In this document: positions 11,020 to 20,765 of the stretch, piece by piece
Numbering within the stretch: the stretch's first letter is position 1
How the letters are laid out: each line of letters opens with the position of its first letter
From: Pythium myriotylum
Taxonomy: Eukaryota > Oomycota > Peronosporomycetes > Pythiales > Pythiaceae
Direction: 5' to 3'
Assembly: GCA_023091665.1 (NCBI GenBank)
Contig: JALJCQ010000009.1
Span: 1,426,001 to 1,490,000 of the forward strand
DNA: 64,000 nucleotides
Position numbers and translations under genes: made by a program
The notes under the pieces: model-generated
Told to the model about the DNA's origin: nothing
Seen by the model: only the letters and a program-made list of their open reading frames with translations
Database searches by the model: none

Positions 11020-13023
11020 ATGGCCGATCTCGTCGCTGTTGCCTTTGTCTGTCGCCACCAGCCGCGGCTCGCAGCCCACGGCCATCGACTCTCAACGCTG
11101 TTGGACGCGTCGCCGCGCTACTCACGAGCTCAGGCGCTGGCCAGTGGAAGCGTTTCGCTGCTCCAGCGAGTGCTGGCGCGCGAGGCGTCGACGGTGGAGC
11201 CCTTGGAGCTCCAGCACTGGACGTGGGCGACGCTCAAGCGAGTCGTGCGGGACTCACCGAGCCTCCAAATCGTGCAGTGTCTGCTCAAGTTCGTGCACCC
11301 GAGCCGCTCGCTCTGGGACGTCGTAGGCTGGGCTGTCCAGACGAAGCACATTACGCTGTTTCAGTGGTTGTACGCCCACGCTGCGACCCAGCAGCGTCCG
11401 ACGCAAGAGATCCAGGACGTGCTGCTCCACGAGGCTGTAGTGGCTGGGGAGATCTCGATTCTTCGGTGGATTCTCGACCACCGAGACGCCAAGTCTGCGA
11501 AGGTCAAAGCCAAGCCCGTGGACCTCGGCGCGATCATCAAGGGACTCTCCGCCTCCACCGTATCCCAGTGGGTGATCGTCGATCTACTCGTGGAACGACT
11601 AGGCGTTCTACCGCACCGCTCGCTGCCTGTGCTGGCCGCGAAGTGCGGACGCCTAGAGACGCTTCGCAAAATTCGACAGCACGTCTCGCCAACACCGGTG
11701 ATCGGCGTCGCAGCCTCGAACGCCGCAGCAAGTATGGGCCACTTCGACATCGTCGACTGGCTCGGTGTGTCGCCTACAAGCGATGCCATCGACGACGCCG
11801 CGTTGGAGGGAGAGGTCGGCGTGCTTCAGCAGCTCCACAGCCGCTTCGGTTGTGAGATTACACCTGTTGCCGTGCTGCGTGCGGCCGACAAGGGCCACCT
11901 GACGTCGCTAGAGTGGATGCGGGATACCTTTGCCGCCAAACCCCTCTGGAACGACCTCGATGGATTGCTCATGCCGGCATTCACGGCGGCCGTCGAAAGA
12001 GGCCACCTCGGCGTCGTGCGTTGGCTCTACGAGACGCGGCTACGGGAGCTCTTGGGCTCGAAAGAGCCAAAGGAACGCCGCATCGTCAAGGCCGCGAGCG
12101 TCTACCTCGCCTTCCAGTATAACCACTTGCCCGTCATCCAGTTCCTTCACACGCACGGGCTCATGGATTGGGACAATTGGGAAGGCGGAAACGCCGCGTT
12201 CTACTGCGACCTCCCGACCATCCTCTGGCTCCACGGAAACGATCTCATGGGCGAGCCGCGAAATGAGCTCACGAGCGCTGTCTATGCCGGACGTCTCGAC
12301 TGCATCGAGTGGATTCTGGCGAACCGGCCAACCGAGCCGGCGACCTACGCGGTTGAGTACGCGGCTCTTCATGGCCGCATGGACGTGCTCGCGCTGCTGC
12401 TCCGCCATGGACTCAAGGGCTCGTTTCGAGCCATCGACTACGCGGCGTCCAAAGGCCACATCGAGATTCTTCGCCACCTCGTCGCAAACCGGCAGACTGC
12501 GCTCGCCGACGAGAATAACGAGGCCTCGGTGACTGCAATCCACTCGGCGTGTCTAGCCGGCCACTTGGAAGTCGTCCAGTTCCTTACAGAGAATCCTGTA
12601 CGAGGAGGCACCTGCACGACAACAGCGATGGACTCGGCGGCCAGCAAGGGGTTCTTCGAGATTGTCCAGTACCTCCACGAGCACCGGCGTGAGGGCTGCA
12701 CGGTCTTCGCGATGGATTCGGCGGCAGCAAATGGTGACTTGGCTATCGTGAAATTCCTACACGAACACAGAAGTGAAGGTTGCTCGCCCGCAGGACCGGA
12801 GGGCGCCGCTGTGAATGGCCACTTGGACATGGTCAAGTTCCTGATCGCCCACTACCCCCATGTGTACACTCCGAAACTAGTCCAGCGAGCACGAGCCAAG
12901 GGCGAACTGGAGATCGCACTGTGGCTTGAGCAGTCGAGTGCAGCACTCGCGATTACCTCTCGGCGTCAGAGTCGCTCGGCGAATGACTCGTTGCTGCCGC
13001 CCGCGACGCCGATCGTCGTGTAG
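11020..13023 (+). CDS. ankyrin-repeat protein, single exon
   Basis: An intronless 667-residue protein starting at ATG 11020. An in-frame GTG-initiated extension exists upstream but has no ATG. Nearly the whole length is ankyrin-type repeats of the oomycete style, e.g. GHLEVVQFL, GFFEIVQYLHEHRREGC, GDLAIVKFLHEHRSEGC, GHLDMVKFL. The third-quarter repeats are the most regular and the N-terminal ones are divergent. The C-terminus is Ser/Arg-rich. Ankyrin repeats mediate protein binding; the partner is unknown. This family is strongly expanded in saprolegnian oomycetes, which supports the taxonomic reading of the window. Confidence 0.9.
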   Translation: MADLVAVAFVCRHQPRLAAHGHRLSTLLDASPRYSRAQALASGSVSLLQRVLAREASTVEPLELQHWTWATLKRVVRDSPSLQIVQCLLKFVHPSRSLWDVVGWAVQTKHITLFQWLYAHAATQQRPTQEIQDVLLHEAVVAGEISILRWILDHRDAKSAKVKAKPVDLGAIIKGLSASTVSQWVIVDLLVERLGVLPHRSLPVLAAKCGRLETLRKIRQHVSPTPVIGVAASNAAASMGHFDIVDWLGVSPTSDAIDDAALEGEVGVLQQLHSRFGCEITPVAVLRAADKGHLTSLEWMRDTFAAKPLWNDLDGLLMPAFTAAVERGHLGVVRWLYETRLRELLGSKEPKERRIVKAASVYLAFQYNHLPVIQFLHTHGLMDWDNWEGGNAAFYCDLPTILWLHGNDLMGEPRNELTSAVYAGRLDCIEWILANRPTEPATYAVEYAALHGRMDVLALLLRHGLKGSFRAIDYAASKGHIEILRHLVANRQTALADENNEASVTAIHSACLAGHLEVVQFLTENPVRGGTCTTTAMDSAASKGFFEIVQYLHEHRREGCTVFAMDSAAANGDLAIVKFLHEHRSEGCSPAGPEGAAVNGHLDMVKFLIAHYPHVYTPKLVQRARAKGELEIALWLEQSSAALAITSRRQSRSANDSLLPPATPIVV

Positions 13024-13071
13024 GTAACGTTCGAGTCAGAAGGTAATAGACCAATACACTCTTGAATTACG

Positions 13072-14492
13072 TCAATCGCTGGAAGTGACCGGTTCAAATT
13101 GCTGGAGCGTGCGCTTCAGTCGATAGCCGTTCGCGAAGTCGATCGCTGCGCCGACCTTCCGATCGGACTGCTGCAGCTTCGTGATCAAAAGCCATGGATT
13201 ACGATCGCCCTGGCACTTGAGCCAGATCGCGTTGAGCTTTTTGTCGAAAAAGAATGCTCCAGGGGCGAATGCGGTTTGTCCGAGATCTGAGCAGACACGA
13301 GCTTCTTCTTCTTCGACTGGCAGATGGGTTTCCGTCATTGAACGAGTCCGCAAAACGTCGAAGTGGACGCCTACGTACCATTGGCGATCTCTTCTGAAGT
13401 AGGGCGTCGCATCTCGACGAGCTTCACATCTTTGTCTTTGAAGTGGACGCTTACTCCGACGCTGTCACTCAGCGCTTGCCATTTCTGATCAATCCCACGG
13501 TTTAGGACAGAACACGACTTCACTCATAATGAAAGAATGCGTACATGATAGATCTCGTCGGCAGACTCATGGAGCGTCAGGAAGCCATCCTGCAGCTTCA
13601 GCTTCGGTGCGTGACTTGCGGTTGCGTCGTCTTGCACCACTGCATGCTGCTTGCGATCGCGAAGGTTCCGAAGCGTCTCGAGAACGCACTCGGCTCCGCG
13701 CTCTGCGAGAAGTTCGGAGAGCGGTCCGAGAGTAATGGCTTCTGGAATCGCTACTTCAGTCTGCAGCAGAATGCGCCCCACATCGAACGCGCGAGGATCG
13801 ATCTCGATGACCGAGATGCCAGTCGACGAATCGCCGTTGAGCAGCGCGTGGTGGATCGGCGCGGGGCCGCGGTACTTGGGCAGCAGCGACGGATGCATGT
13901 TGATGGCTCCGAGTTCCAGGTTGTCAAGCAGATGTGGGTGCAGGAAGTATCCGAATGAAACCACGACGCCCACGTCAAATCGCTCCCGCTCCAGCATCTC
14001 GGGTCGCCACTGCTTCAGCGACTTGCTGCACGACGCAGAGCCAAAATGCCTGAGTTTCTAGATACAGAATCCTCAACCCTCACAGCCACGTACACTTGCG
14101 GTGGCGTGTGGACCACCTCGAGCCCATGCTTGGCCGCGAAGCGCTTGACCGGCACGGGCGAGAACCCGTCGGCCTTGCCGCGGCCTCCGCCGACCTTGCG
14201 GTCGGACGGACACACCACGGCGATCTCTCGCACGAGGCGCTTGCTCGGGTCGGCTTCCTGGCTGATTCAGAGAGCCCGTGAGCGTGTTCCGCGCGGCTTC
14301 TTCTTTCCGTCGCGCGCGAGTCGGTTACCTGTTGGCGTGGAGCGCGCGCAGCGTCGCGAGCGAGACGTCGTCCGTGCCGAAGAAGAGCACGCGGAACGGC
14401 GGCGACGCCGCGGCAGACGAGGCGGCGGCTCGCGCGCCGCAGAGCGCAGCGTGGCGCACACGCACACAGCCGCGCGTCGCCAGTCGCAGCAT
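13072..14492 (-). CDS. MTFMT: mitochondrial methionyl-tRNA formyltransferase
   Basis: Formylates initiator Met-tRNA for organellar translation. There are five exons on the minus strand (14492-14329, 14261-14094, 14025-13545, 13484-13379, 13286-13072), totalling 1134 nt and 377 residues. The first 35 residues are Arg/Ala-rich with almost no acidic residues, as in a mitochondrial presequence, followed by the Rossmann start RVLFFGTDDVSLATLRAL. The active-site block is NMHPSLLPKYRGPAPIHHAL, with the conserved Asn/His/Asp region INMH and IEIDPRAFDVG. The C-terminal domain (KKLNAIWLKCQGD, FANGYRLK) is shorter than in bacteria. All introns are GT-AG. The last two joins are supported only by frame and by similarity to the C-terminal subdomain. 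Confidence 0.88.
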
Positions 14493-14702
14493 TGCTCAAT
14501 TGTGTGGCGGAGCTCCTGAGCAGCTCCGGTATTACTAGATTGCGTGGACCATCACTCCTACACAATAAAAAAATTGCGGCTCACCAATTTCCAAAAAAAA
14601 ATGATTGTTCATAGCTCCCCAATAGACAAAAGGGAAATGGGAGGACAGCAGCGAGCTTGCGTCCGCTCGCGGCAGAGATGCGCAGTAGGCGAGGCGCCCG
14701 GC

Positions 14703-15479
14703 TCAGGCAGCGCTGCCGAAGACGACGACGACGCGCTGGCCCGGCAGCGGCGCCGCGCGCAGCATCTCGGCGTAGAAGCAGCGCGCCGTGCGCACGCCGC
14801 GCAGGTGGAGCACGAAGTTGATGCCGATGACGAGGCCCATAAATAATCCGAGGTGCTGCTCGTCGTAGCTGTAGGTGGTGCTGTAGTAGACGTCGCCGTC
14901 GTCGCCGCCGCCCTTGTTGCGCGACGAGGTCGTGGTCGAAGACGACGAGAGGAAGAGCAGCAGGAGCGCGCAGTACCAGACGTTGAGCACCAGCATGCTC
15001 ATGTTCATCCAGAGGTAGGCGCGCACCCACTTGGCGTGCGCCGCGAAGATGGGCGGGCGCGATCCGTAGTAGCCGAGAAAGCCCGTGAGCACGCCGAGCA
15101 TGCCGAGGAAGAAGGGCTGCAGGAAGAAGAACGTGCAGATGTAGTAGCAGAGCATGAAGCCGGCGGCGTAGCGGCACTTGTCCATGTACTCGAAGAACGG
15201 CGGCGGCGGCGGCATCTGGCGCATCTCGGGCAGCAGATGCGGCGCGACGGACGAAGGCGCGGCCGAGAGGTTGACGACGGTCGGCGGGTACTGCGGGTTC
15301 CGGCTGTGCTGGCGCACGCCGTTGACGACGGGGATGTTGCTGGCGTTGTGCGCGAAGGCGGCGCTGTGGGTCGCGGGCCGCGCGGCCGCGATGGGCGGCA
15401 GCACGCCCACGGTCGGCGCGGCCGAGGCGCTCGGCGTCGCGACGTAGGGCACGGAGGACTCGTCCTTGTCGGTGGGCAT
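14703..15479 (-). CDS. predicted four-pass membrane protein, unknown function
   Basis: A single-exon, 258-residue protein. The first 110 residues are Ala/Pro/Ser-rich and probably cytosolic, ending in PPPPPFFEYMDKC. Four hydrophobic stretches follow: AGFMLCYYICTFFFLQPFF, LGVLTGFLGYY, LWMNMSMLVLNVWYCALLLLFL and HLGLFMGLVIGINFVLHL. A Ser/Thr/Gly/Asp-rich loop separates the third and fourth. I do not recognise the family. The start ATG at 15477-15479 is followed by a hydrophilic run. It is divergent from the signal peptidase subunit gene; two AGCCAAT boxes lie in the shared upstream region. Confidence 0.75.
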   Translation of the reverse strand: MPTDKDESSVPYVATPSASAAPTVGVLPPIAAARPATHSAAFAHNASNIPVVNGVRQHSRNPQYPPTVVNLSAAPSSVAPHLLPEMRQMPPPPPFFEYMDKCRYAAGFMLCYYICTFFFLQPFFLGMLGVLTGFLGYYGSRPPIFAAHAKWVRAYLWMNMSMLVLNVWYCALLLLFLSSSSTTTSSRNKGGGDDGDVYYSTTYSYDEQHLGLFMGLVIGINFVLHLRGVRTARCFYAEMLRAAPLPGQRVVVVFGSAA

Positions 15480-15563
15480 GGCGGTTCCAGACTGGCTGCT
15501 AGGCAGTCGCCGCCTGGGGTGGGGGTCCCAAAGGCAATCTGGCGACATGTGGGGGGTTTGTAG

Positions 15564-15599
15564 CCAATGAGAGGGTGGAGAACGGCATTTATAGCCAAT
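15564..15599 (+). promoter_or_regulatory. pair of CCAAT boxes in a divergent promoter region
   Basis: CCAAT at 15564-15568 and again at 15595-15599, each within AGCCAAT. They lie between the minus-strand start at 15479 and the plus-strand start at 15824. The position suits a shared promoter; this is inference. Confidence 0.35.
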
Positions 15600-15823
15600 C
15601 CCAGCGTGGATTCAGAGCATGTCCCAACTGCTCACACGAGAGATTCGGACCGAGAACCCCTCCCAAAGCACCAAAATCCATGGAATTCTTGACATTCTCG
15701 ACAGGGTGATCTCAGATACTGGTTCTGAGGACGCATCAGAGGTGTGGTCCACATATCCCCAACAAGAGCTTGAGAGCATCGACGTGGCCGGCACTCCGGA
15801 GCTCTTCAGCAGGTCCGGCCGCC

Positions 15824-16443
15824 ATGTACTCGGTCTGGACGCGCCTCAACGCGCTGGTCTTCGCGTCGCTCACGGCGCTCGCCTTCATGTGCACGCTCAC
15901 GGCCGTGACCACGTTCTGGCACGAGTCGCAGCCCGTCGTGCGCCAGCTCGCGCTCCACAAGCTCCAGTCGCTGCGCCACTACCGCGACAACACGGACCGC
16001 GCCACGCTCTCGTTCGACCTCGACGCCGGTGCGCCTCCTCCCTTTCTGCGCATCCCTCGATCTTGCTATTTGCCCGCTGCGTGGCTGACCTTGTGGCTCT
16101 CGCTGTACCAGATCTGAGCTCGGTCTTCAACTGGAACGTCAAGCAGCTCTTCGTCTACGTCGTGGCCGAGTTCACGACGCCGTCCAACGCCGTCAACCAA
16201 GTGGTCGTCTGGGACAAGATCGTGCGCACGCGCGAGGCCGCCAAGGCGCTCCAGTTCCAGAATGAAGGCGTCGAGTACTTTCTCGCCGACCAGCACGACG
16301 AGCTGCGCGGCGCCAACGTCACGCTGCGCCTCGAGTGGGACATCATGCCCGTCTGCGGCCGACTCTTCGTGCACGACCAGGGCCGCGCGTCGTTCGTGCT
16401 GCCCAAGCAGTACCTCAACAACATGCCCAAGCTCAACCACTAG
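15824..16443 (+). CDS. SPCS3: signal peptidase complex subunit 3
   Basis: Accessory subunit of the ER signal peptidase that cleaves signal peptides. Two exons (15824-16028, 16112-16443) give 178 residues, the usual length. The N-terminal NALVFASLTALAFMCTLTAV is the single membrane anchor, followed by the luminal domain. The most conserved block, FNWNVKQLFVYVVAEF, comes right after the intron, and NQVVVWDKIV follows. The C-terminal region LPKQYLNNMPKLNH ends the protein. The 83-nt intron is GT-AG and the total (537 nt) is in frame. Confidence 0.93.
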
Positions 16444-16522
16444 AGCAAAGCGTCACAGAGAGAGAAAATGTATTAGGCAGGTTTCACTGCTTGACAGGAA
16501 ATAAATACGACAACAGCAGGAG

Positions 16523-19504
16523 TCATTTCCTCTCGAACCTCGCGCGCATCGCCGCCACACCCGTGAGCACCGGCTGGTCGACCGGAGCAGCATAGGTTTC
16601 AATGACACCCGGCCGCTCGCCCACCAGTGCCGGTGCAGTCGTGGCCCCACCGTTCGAGCCCGGGCCGTTCGAGAACTTACCGTCCGAGACAATGCTCCTA
16701 TTGCTCGAGGTCTTCTTCAGTTGTCCGAACGTTGGCGCCGGAGGCTCCTCCTGCGTCGGGATCGCGGCTGACATACTTGCACGAGCAGCTTGCTCGAGGT
16801 TCCCTGAGGCCTCGCGTCGCTTCTTCATTTGTGCCGCGATGGTCTTGATATGGTCCATCCCTGTTGGCTTGTTCGTGGAGGCTCCGAGCGCAACGATCGG
16901 CGACTGTGCAACGTGGAAGTTCGGCGGTGGCATGTCCCGGACGCTGCTAGTCTCGATTGCGGCGGCTGACCGCGCCTTGCCATGCCGCGTGAACGATCGC
17001 CTCCGGCTCTCCACCTCGTCGCCCAGCATGATCGATGCGTCGTCCATGCTCTGCTTCCGTCGCGTCGTACCAGCATCTTCCGTTGACGATCGCGAGCTTG
17101 CCGACGCCGTGGATGAGGCACGAGGAGGGAAGCCTGGCAGCGGTGGGATCGCATCGCTCGCCGATGCTGGCAAAGCTGGTGATGCCGATGCCGCTGGCGT
17201 TGGAGGTGCCGCGGGCGTTGGAGGCGCCGCCCAGACATCGTGCTCCTCGCTGGATCCGTTCGCTAGCAGCCGCTCGTTGAGCGATTGGCCGCGCAAAATG
17301 CGCAGACTATCGTTGAACTTGCGTGAGTTCTTCCTCGATTTGTGTTTCTTGCCCTCACCGTCTGGCGTGGCAGCACCTTCAGGAGTTGTACCGAAAAGAT
17401 CTTCCCAGGACTCTTGCGGACCCTCCGGTGTTGAGTTGCTTCGCTTAATTGATGACAGAATCGCGTCTGCGCGAACCTTCATCTCCTCGATGTCCTTGAC
17501 CGATCCTGTATTCTGCGACACTGTAGTAGGCGTAGTCGAGATCATCGATTCAGCGAGCAGACGCGAATCGGAGTTGGTTGACGGTGTGCGCGAGCGGAAC
17601 ACCTTCAGCTTTTCGCCGCCATACATGCCGCCGCAGAGATACGTCCAGTCAGGCAGCGTCATCGACGTGAATTGCACTTCTTCGCCTTGTTCATCGTGGC
17701 GCGCGGGCACCGAGTCGTCGATGTCGAGTGAATTGACCGACTGCAGCAGCGAGATGCGCTGGTCCTCGGACACTTCATACGCGAAACACACGTTCTGCAC
17801 GTACTGCTGGATCTGGCGGCGCGCAAATCCAAAGGACTGGAGGTTGTAAATGAACGATGTGACCTGACCAAAGACCATATTGTGGACCTGCAGCACGAGC
17901 TGCGCGCGCTCCTGGCCGCCGAGGTAAAACCACGGCATCTCCTGTGGGTTTTTGCTGAGCTCCTCGCCGATGCTGAGCAAGAGCGCGTTGCCCCAGTACT
18001 GTGGGATGTTCCAAACAGTATGGTCCAGCAGCGGTGTCAGCAGGTACTCCTTCTCAACGCCCGAGGTCTTGTAAAACGTCTGCGCCATGTTCATCACGTG
18101 CTTGATGGTCTTGGCGTCGTCGTCCTCGGCGCATGCATCCAGCAGCAGGTGCAGCGCACTCGCGAGCTGGAAAAAGCCGTCGGCCGAGAGCTCGAGGCTG
18201 TGAGTGCGCTGGTTGTGGAGAACCTGAAGGATGGCCTTGCGCACGATGTGGATGCGGTACATAGTCATGGCACTCGGGTCGATAAATCGTGCGCGATGCT
18301 TGGCGGAGGTGGCCTTGCCCGAGAGAATGGATAGGTCCGGGTCGATAAAGCAGCTCATGACAAAGTCCTTGATCACCTCGATGTCAGTACCCGAGATGCC
18401 TGCCGAGCTCTTGATACGGGTGGCGTCCTCGGGCGTAAGCCGCATCAAGTCGCTCGGCTCATTGATTGAGGCCGCCGTCTGTTCATTGTGCCACGTGCGG
18501 TGCCACTCGAGCAGGTACAGGGCCTTGGCATGTCTGTGCGTGAGCTCGGGCTGCATGGCGTCCACGATGTACTGCTGGATGACCGACTCCTTGTCCATCT
18601 CCGAGAGGATGCGCTGCATGCTGGAGATGGCCTCGATCTCGGCCTGGAGGATAGCCTTCTTGGTCTCCACGAACTGCTTCATGACGATGAGCATGGTCTC
18701 CATGCGGTCTTCCTCCATGCTCTGCGAGAGCTCGGTGACCTCTTCGACGACCTGGTCGCGGCGCTCGATGGCGGCGTAGAAGGCGCCCTTGGCGTCATCG
18801 AGCTCGGTGGTCGCGGCCTCTTCCTCGCCGAAGGCGCTGACGAAGCGATACTGCGCGAGCTGGTAGGCGCGCTGGACCTCGGGGCTGTTGGGCTGGACCT
18901 GGTAGGTGGCCTCGTTGGCCTCGAGCACTTTTTTCCAGTGGGCGAGGTCCTCGTCGGCGCGCTCTTTGCGCGCGCGGGCCTTGTCCATCTTCTTCTCGAC
19001 GAGCGTGACGTCCTGCACGCAGCGCTGCACGAGGTTGTAGGCGTCGCGCGCCCATTTCTTGGACTTGCCCGAGTTGTCGAGCGGGCGCGCCATCTCGACG
19101 AGCGCCTTGCTGGCCTCGAGGTGTTTCTGGCCCACGAGCTGGTTGTAGAGCTTCATCTGCGCGAAGAAGGACTCGAAGCAGCTCTGGGAGACCTCCTGCG
19201 GCTGCATGGCCGGCACGCAGGCGTCCTGGAGGTGCATCTGCGCCACGAGGTGCTGCGTCGTGGAGCTCGTCTTGAGGTACTTGCGCAGCTGCTTGCGCAC
19301 TTTGATGCCGCTCTCGACGCGCTCGCTCACGCGCACGAAGGGCACTTGGCGGAAAGAGAGCGCGCCCGAGCCGCCGCGCGACGGCGTCGGGCGCTCGCCC
19401 AGCATGTACGGCGGCGGCTGCACGCAGGCGCACATGGGGCTCGCGAGGATGACGGACTGTCGTGGGCACGTCACGGCGGCGCCGGGTTGCCGGAATTCGG
19501 GCAT
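16523..19504 (-). CDS. F-BAR-like coiled-coil protein with SBF2/KIAA0513-like domain
   Basis: One 993-codon open frame without an obvious intron. Residues about 60-330 are long amphipathic helices with FESFFAQMKLYNQLVGQKH and WARDAYNLVQRCVQDV, resembling FCH/F-BAR membrane-curving modules. Residues about 420-600 (AMTMYRIHIVRKAILQVL, HSLELSADGFFQLASALHLL, VWNIPQYWGNALLL) resemble the helical domain seen in KIAA0513 and in SBF/MTMR5-13 proteins. The C-terminal 400 residues are Ser/Pro/Ala-rich with repeated PPTPAA and look disordered. Likely role: membrane or endosome trafficking (inference). The start may be the ATG at 19504 or a later Met near residue 25. It is divergent from the proteasome gene, with 175 nt between starts. 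Confidence 0.7.
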   Translation of the reverse strand: MPEFRQPGAAVTCPRQSVILASPMCACVQPPPYMLGERPTPSRGGSGALSFRQVPFVRVSERVESGIKVRKQLRKYLKTSSTTQHLVAQMHLQDACVPAMQPQEVSQSCFESFFAQMKLYNQLVGQKHLEASKALVEMARPLDNSGKSKKWARDAYNLVQRCVQDVTLVEKKMDKARARKERADEDLAHWKKVLEANEATYQVQPNSPEVQRAYQLAQYRFVSAFGEEEAATTELDDAKGAFYAAIERRDQVVEEVTELSQSMEEDRMETMLIVMKQFVETKKAILQAEIEAISSMQRILSEMDKESVIQQYIVDAMQPELTHRHAKALYLLEWHRTWHNEQTAASINEPSDLMRLTPEDATRIKSSAGISGTDIEVIKDFVMSCFIDPDLSILSGKATSAKHRARFIDPSAMTMYRIHIVRKAILQVLHNQRTHSLELSADGFFQLASALHLLLDACAEDDDAKTIKHVMNMAQTFYKTSGVEKEYLLTPLLDHTVWNIPQYWGNALLLSIGEELSKNPQEMPWFYLGGQERAQLVLQVHNMVFGQVTSFIYNLQSFGFARRQIQQYVQNVCFAYEVSEDQRISLLQSVNSLDIDDSVPARHDEQGEEVQFTSMTLPDWTYLCGGMYGGEKLKVFRSRTPSTNSDSRLLAESMISTTPTTVSQNTGSVKDIEEMKVRADAILSSIKRSNSTPEGPQESWEDLFGTTPEGAATPDGEGKKHKSRKNSRKFNDSLRILRGQSLNERLLANGSSEEHDVWAAPPTPAAPPTPAASASPALPASASDAIPPLPGFPPRASSTASASSRSSTEDAGTTRRKQSMDDASIMLGDEVESRRRSFTRHGKARSAAAIETSSVRDMPPPNFHVAQSPIVALGASTNKPTGMDHIKTIAAQMKKRREASGNLEQAARASMSAAIPTQEEPPAPTFGQLKKTSSNRSIVSDGKFSNGPGSNGGATTAPALVGERPGVIETYAAPVDQPVLTGVAAMRARFERK

Positions 19505-19679
19505 CTACACGCATTACTGTCGCATATTACGAGTTCTGGACGCATGATTGGAACTATTTACAAAATCAAACAGCTACATACGTGGTGTGGTCCACACGTA
19601 CGAGATCCGAACTTCCCCCTTGCGAAGGATCCTCGACGAGCAAGAAAGCGAAAGAACGAGCCGCGTCGTCGCCGCGAAC

Positions 19680-20644
19680 ATGGTGCGTGCACGCGGCGCC
19701 GAGCAGACAGAAAGAGGGCAGAAAGAGCTGACGACGCGCGTTGCGGATGGTGGCTTGCTAGTCCATTCTCTCGTACAACGGAGCGGCGATCATCGCCATG
19801 GTCGGCAAGGACTGCGTCGGCATCGCCTGGTACGACTGGGCGGCGCGAGCGGCGCGCGGCCACAAAGGACTAACGCTCTGTCGTGCGTGCTCGACAGCGA
19901 CACGCGTCTCGGCGTGCAGGCGCAGACCGTCGCGACCGACTTCCAGAAGGTCTTCCGCGTGACCGACAAGGTCTTCCTCGGCCTCGCGGGGCTCGCGACC
20001 GACGTGCAGAGCGTCTCGCAGCTGTACGAGTGCAATCGCGACTGCTTTCCGTGTGGGACGTTGTAGAGTGCTCACAAATCGCCGCTGCGAATGGTGCCAA
20101 CAGGCTCAAGTTCAAGGTCAACATGTACAAGATGAACGAGGAGCGCGAGATCAAGCCCAAGACGCTCAGCTCCATGATCTCGACCATGATGTACGAGAAG
20201 CGGTACGTCGAGCAGCGCTTCTTTGGTGCGCGCCGTGGCACAGCAGGCTGACAGCGCTGGCAGGTTCGGTCCGTGGTTCGTCGAGCCGGTCGTCGCCGGT
20301 CTCACCGAGGACAACAAGCCGTTCATCTCGAGCATGGACTGCCTCGGCTGCGAGATGTTTACCAAGGACTTTGTGGTCGCCGGCACGATGGAGGAGGCAT
20401 TATATGGCATGTGCGAGTCGCTCTACCGGCCGGACATGGTACGCGCTGTCCATTGGATGCGTGGGAAGGGGGGGATCGCTCACGTCGTGGCTTTTGGCAG
20501 GAACCCGAGGATCTCTTCGAGACGCTGTCGCAGTGTCTGCTGTCGGCCTGCAACCGCGACGCGCTCGCCGGCTGGGGCGCCGTCGTGCACATCATCACTC
20601 CCAAGGGCGTCACGTCCAAGAAGCTGCGCTCGCGTCAGGACTAG
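19680..20644 (+). CDS. PSMB3: 20S proteasome subunit beta-3
   Basis: A structural, non-catalytic beta subunit of the 20S core particle. Six exons: 19680-19682 (the ATG alone), 19762-19829, 19898-20023, 20104-20202, 20264-20438 and 20501-20644. Together 615 nt, 204 residues, the size expected of PSMB3. The sequence runs [51 protein letters not shown], then [26 protein letters not shown] and [19 protein letters not shown], matching the beta-3 family. A one-codon first exon is unusual but both splice sites are good. The exon 3/4 join gives [12 protein letters not shown], slightly shorter than in animals, so that acceptor is the least certain. Confidence 0.9.
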
Positions 20645-20765
20645 AGATCTCGCTCTCGGCGGACACGGAAGCAAGCAAATAGTAGCCACCGTCATTTTCC
20701 CTTCTCTCTCGTGTGTTGCTTCCATAAATAAGAGCCGTTGGTGTTAGATATGGAGACAGATATTA

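Noticed and set aside
11039..12836. Overlapping plus and minus ORFs inside the ankyrin gene
   Set aside because: Shadow frames caused by high GC and few stop codons; the ankyrin frame is clearly the real one.
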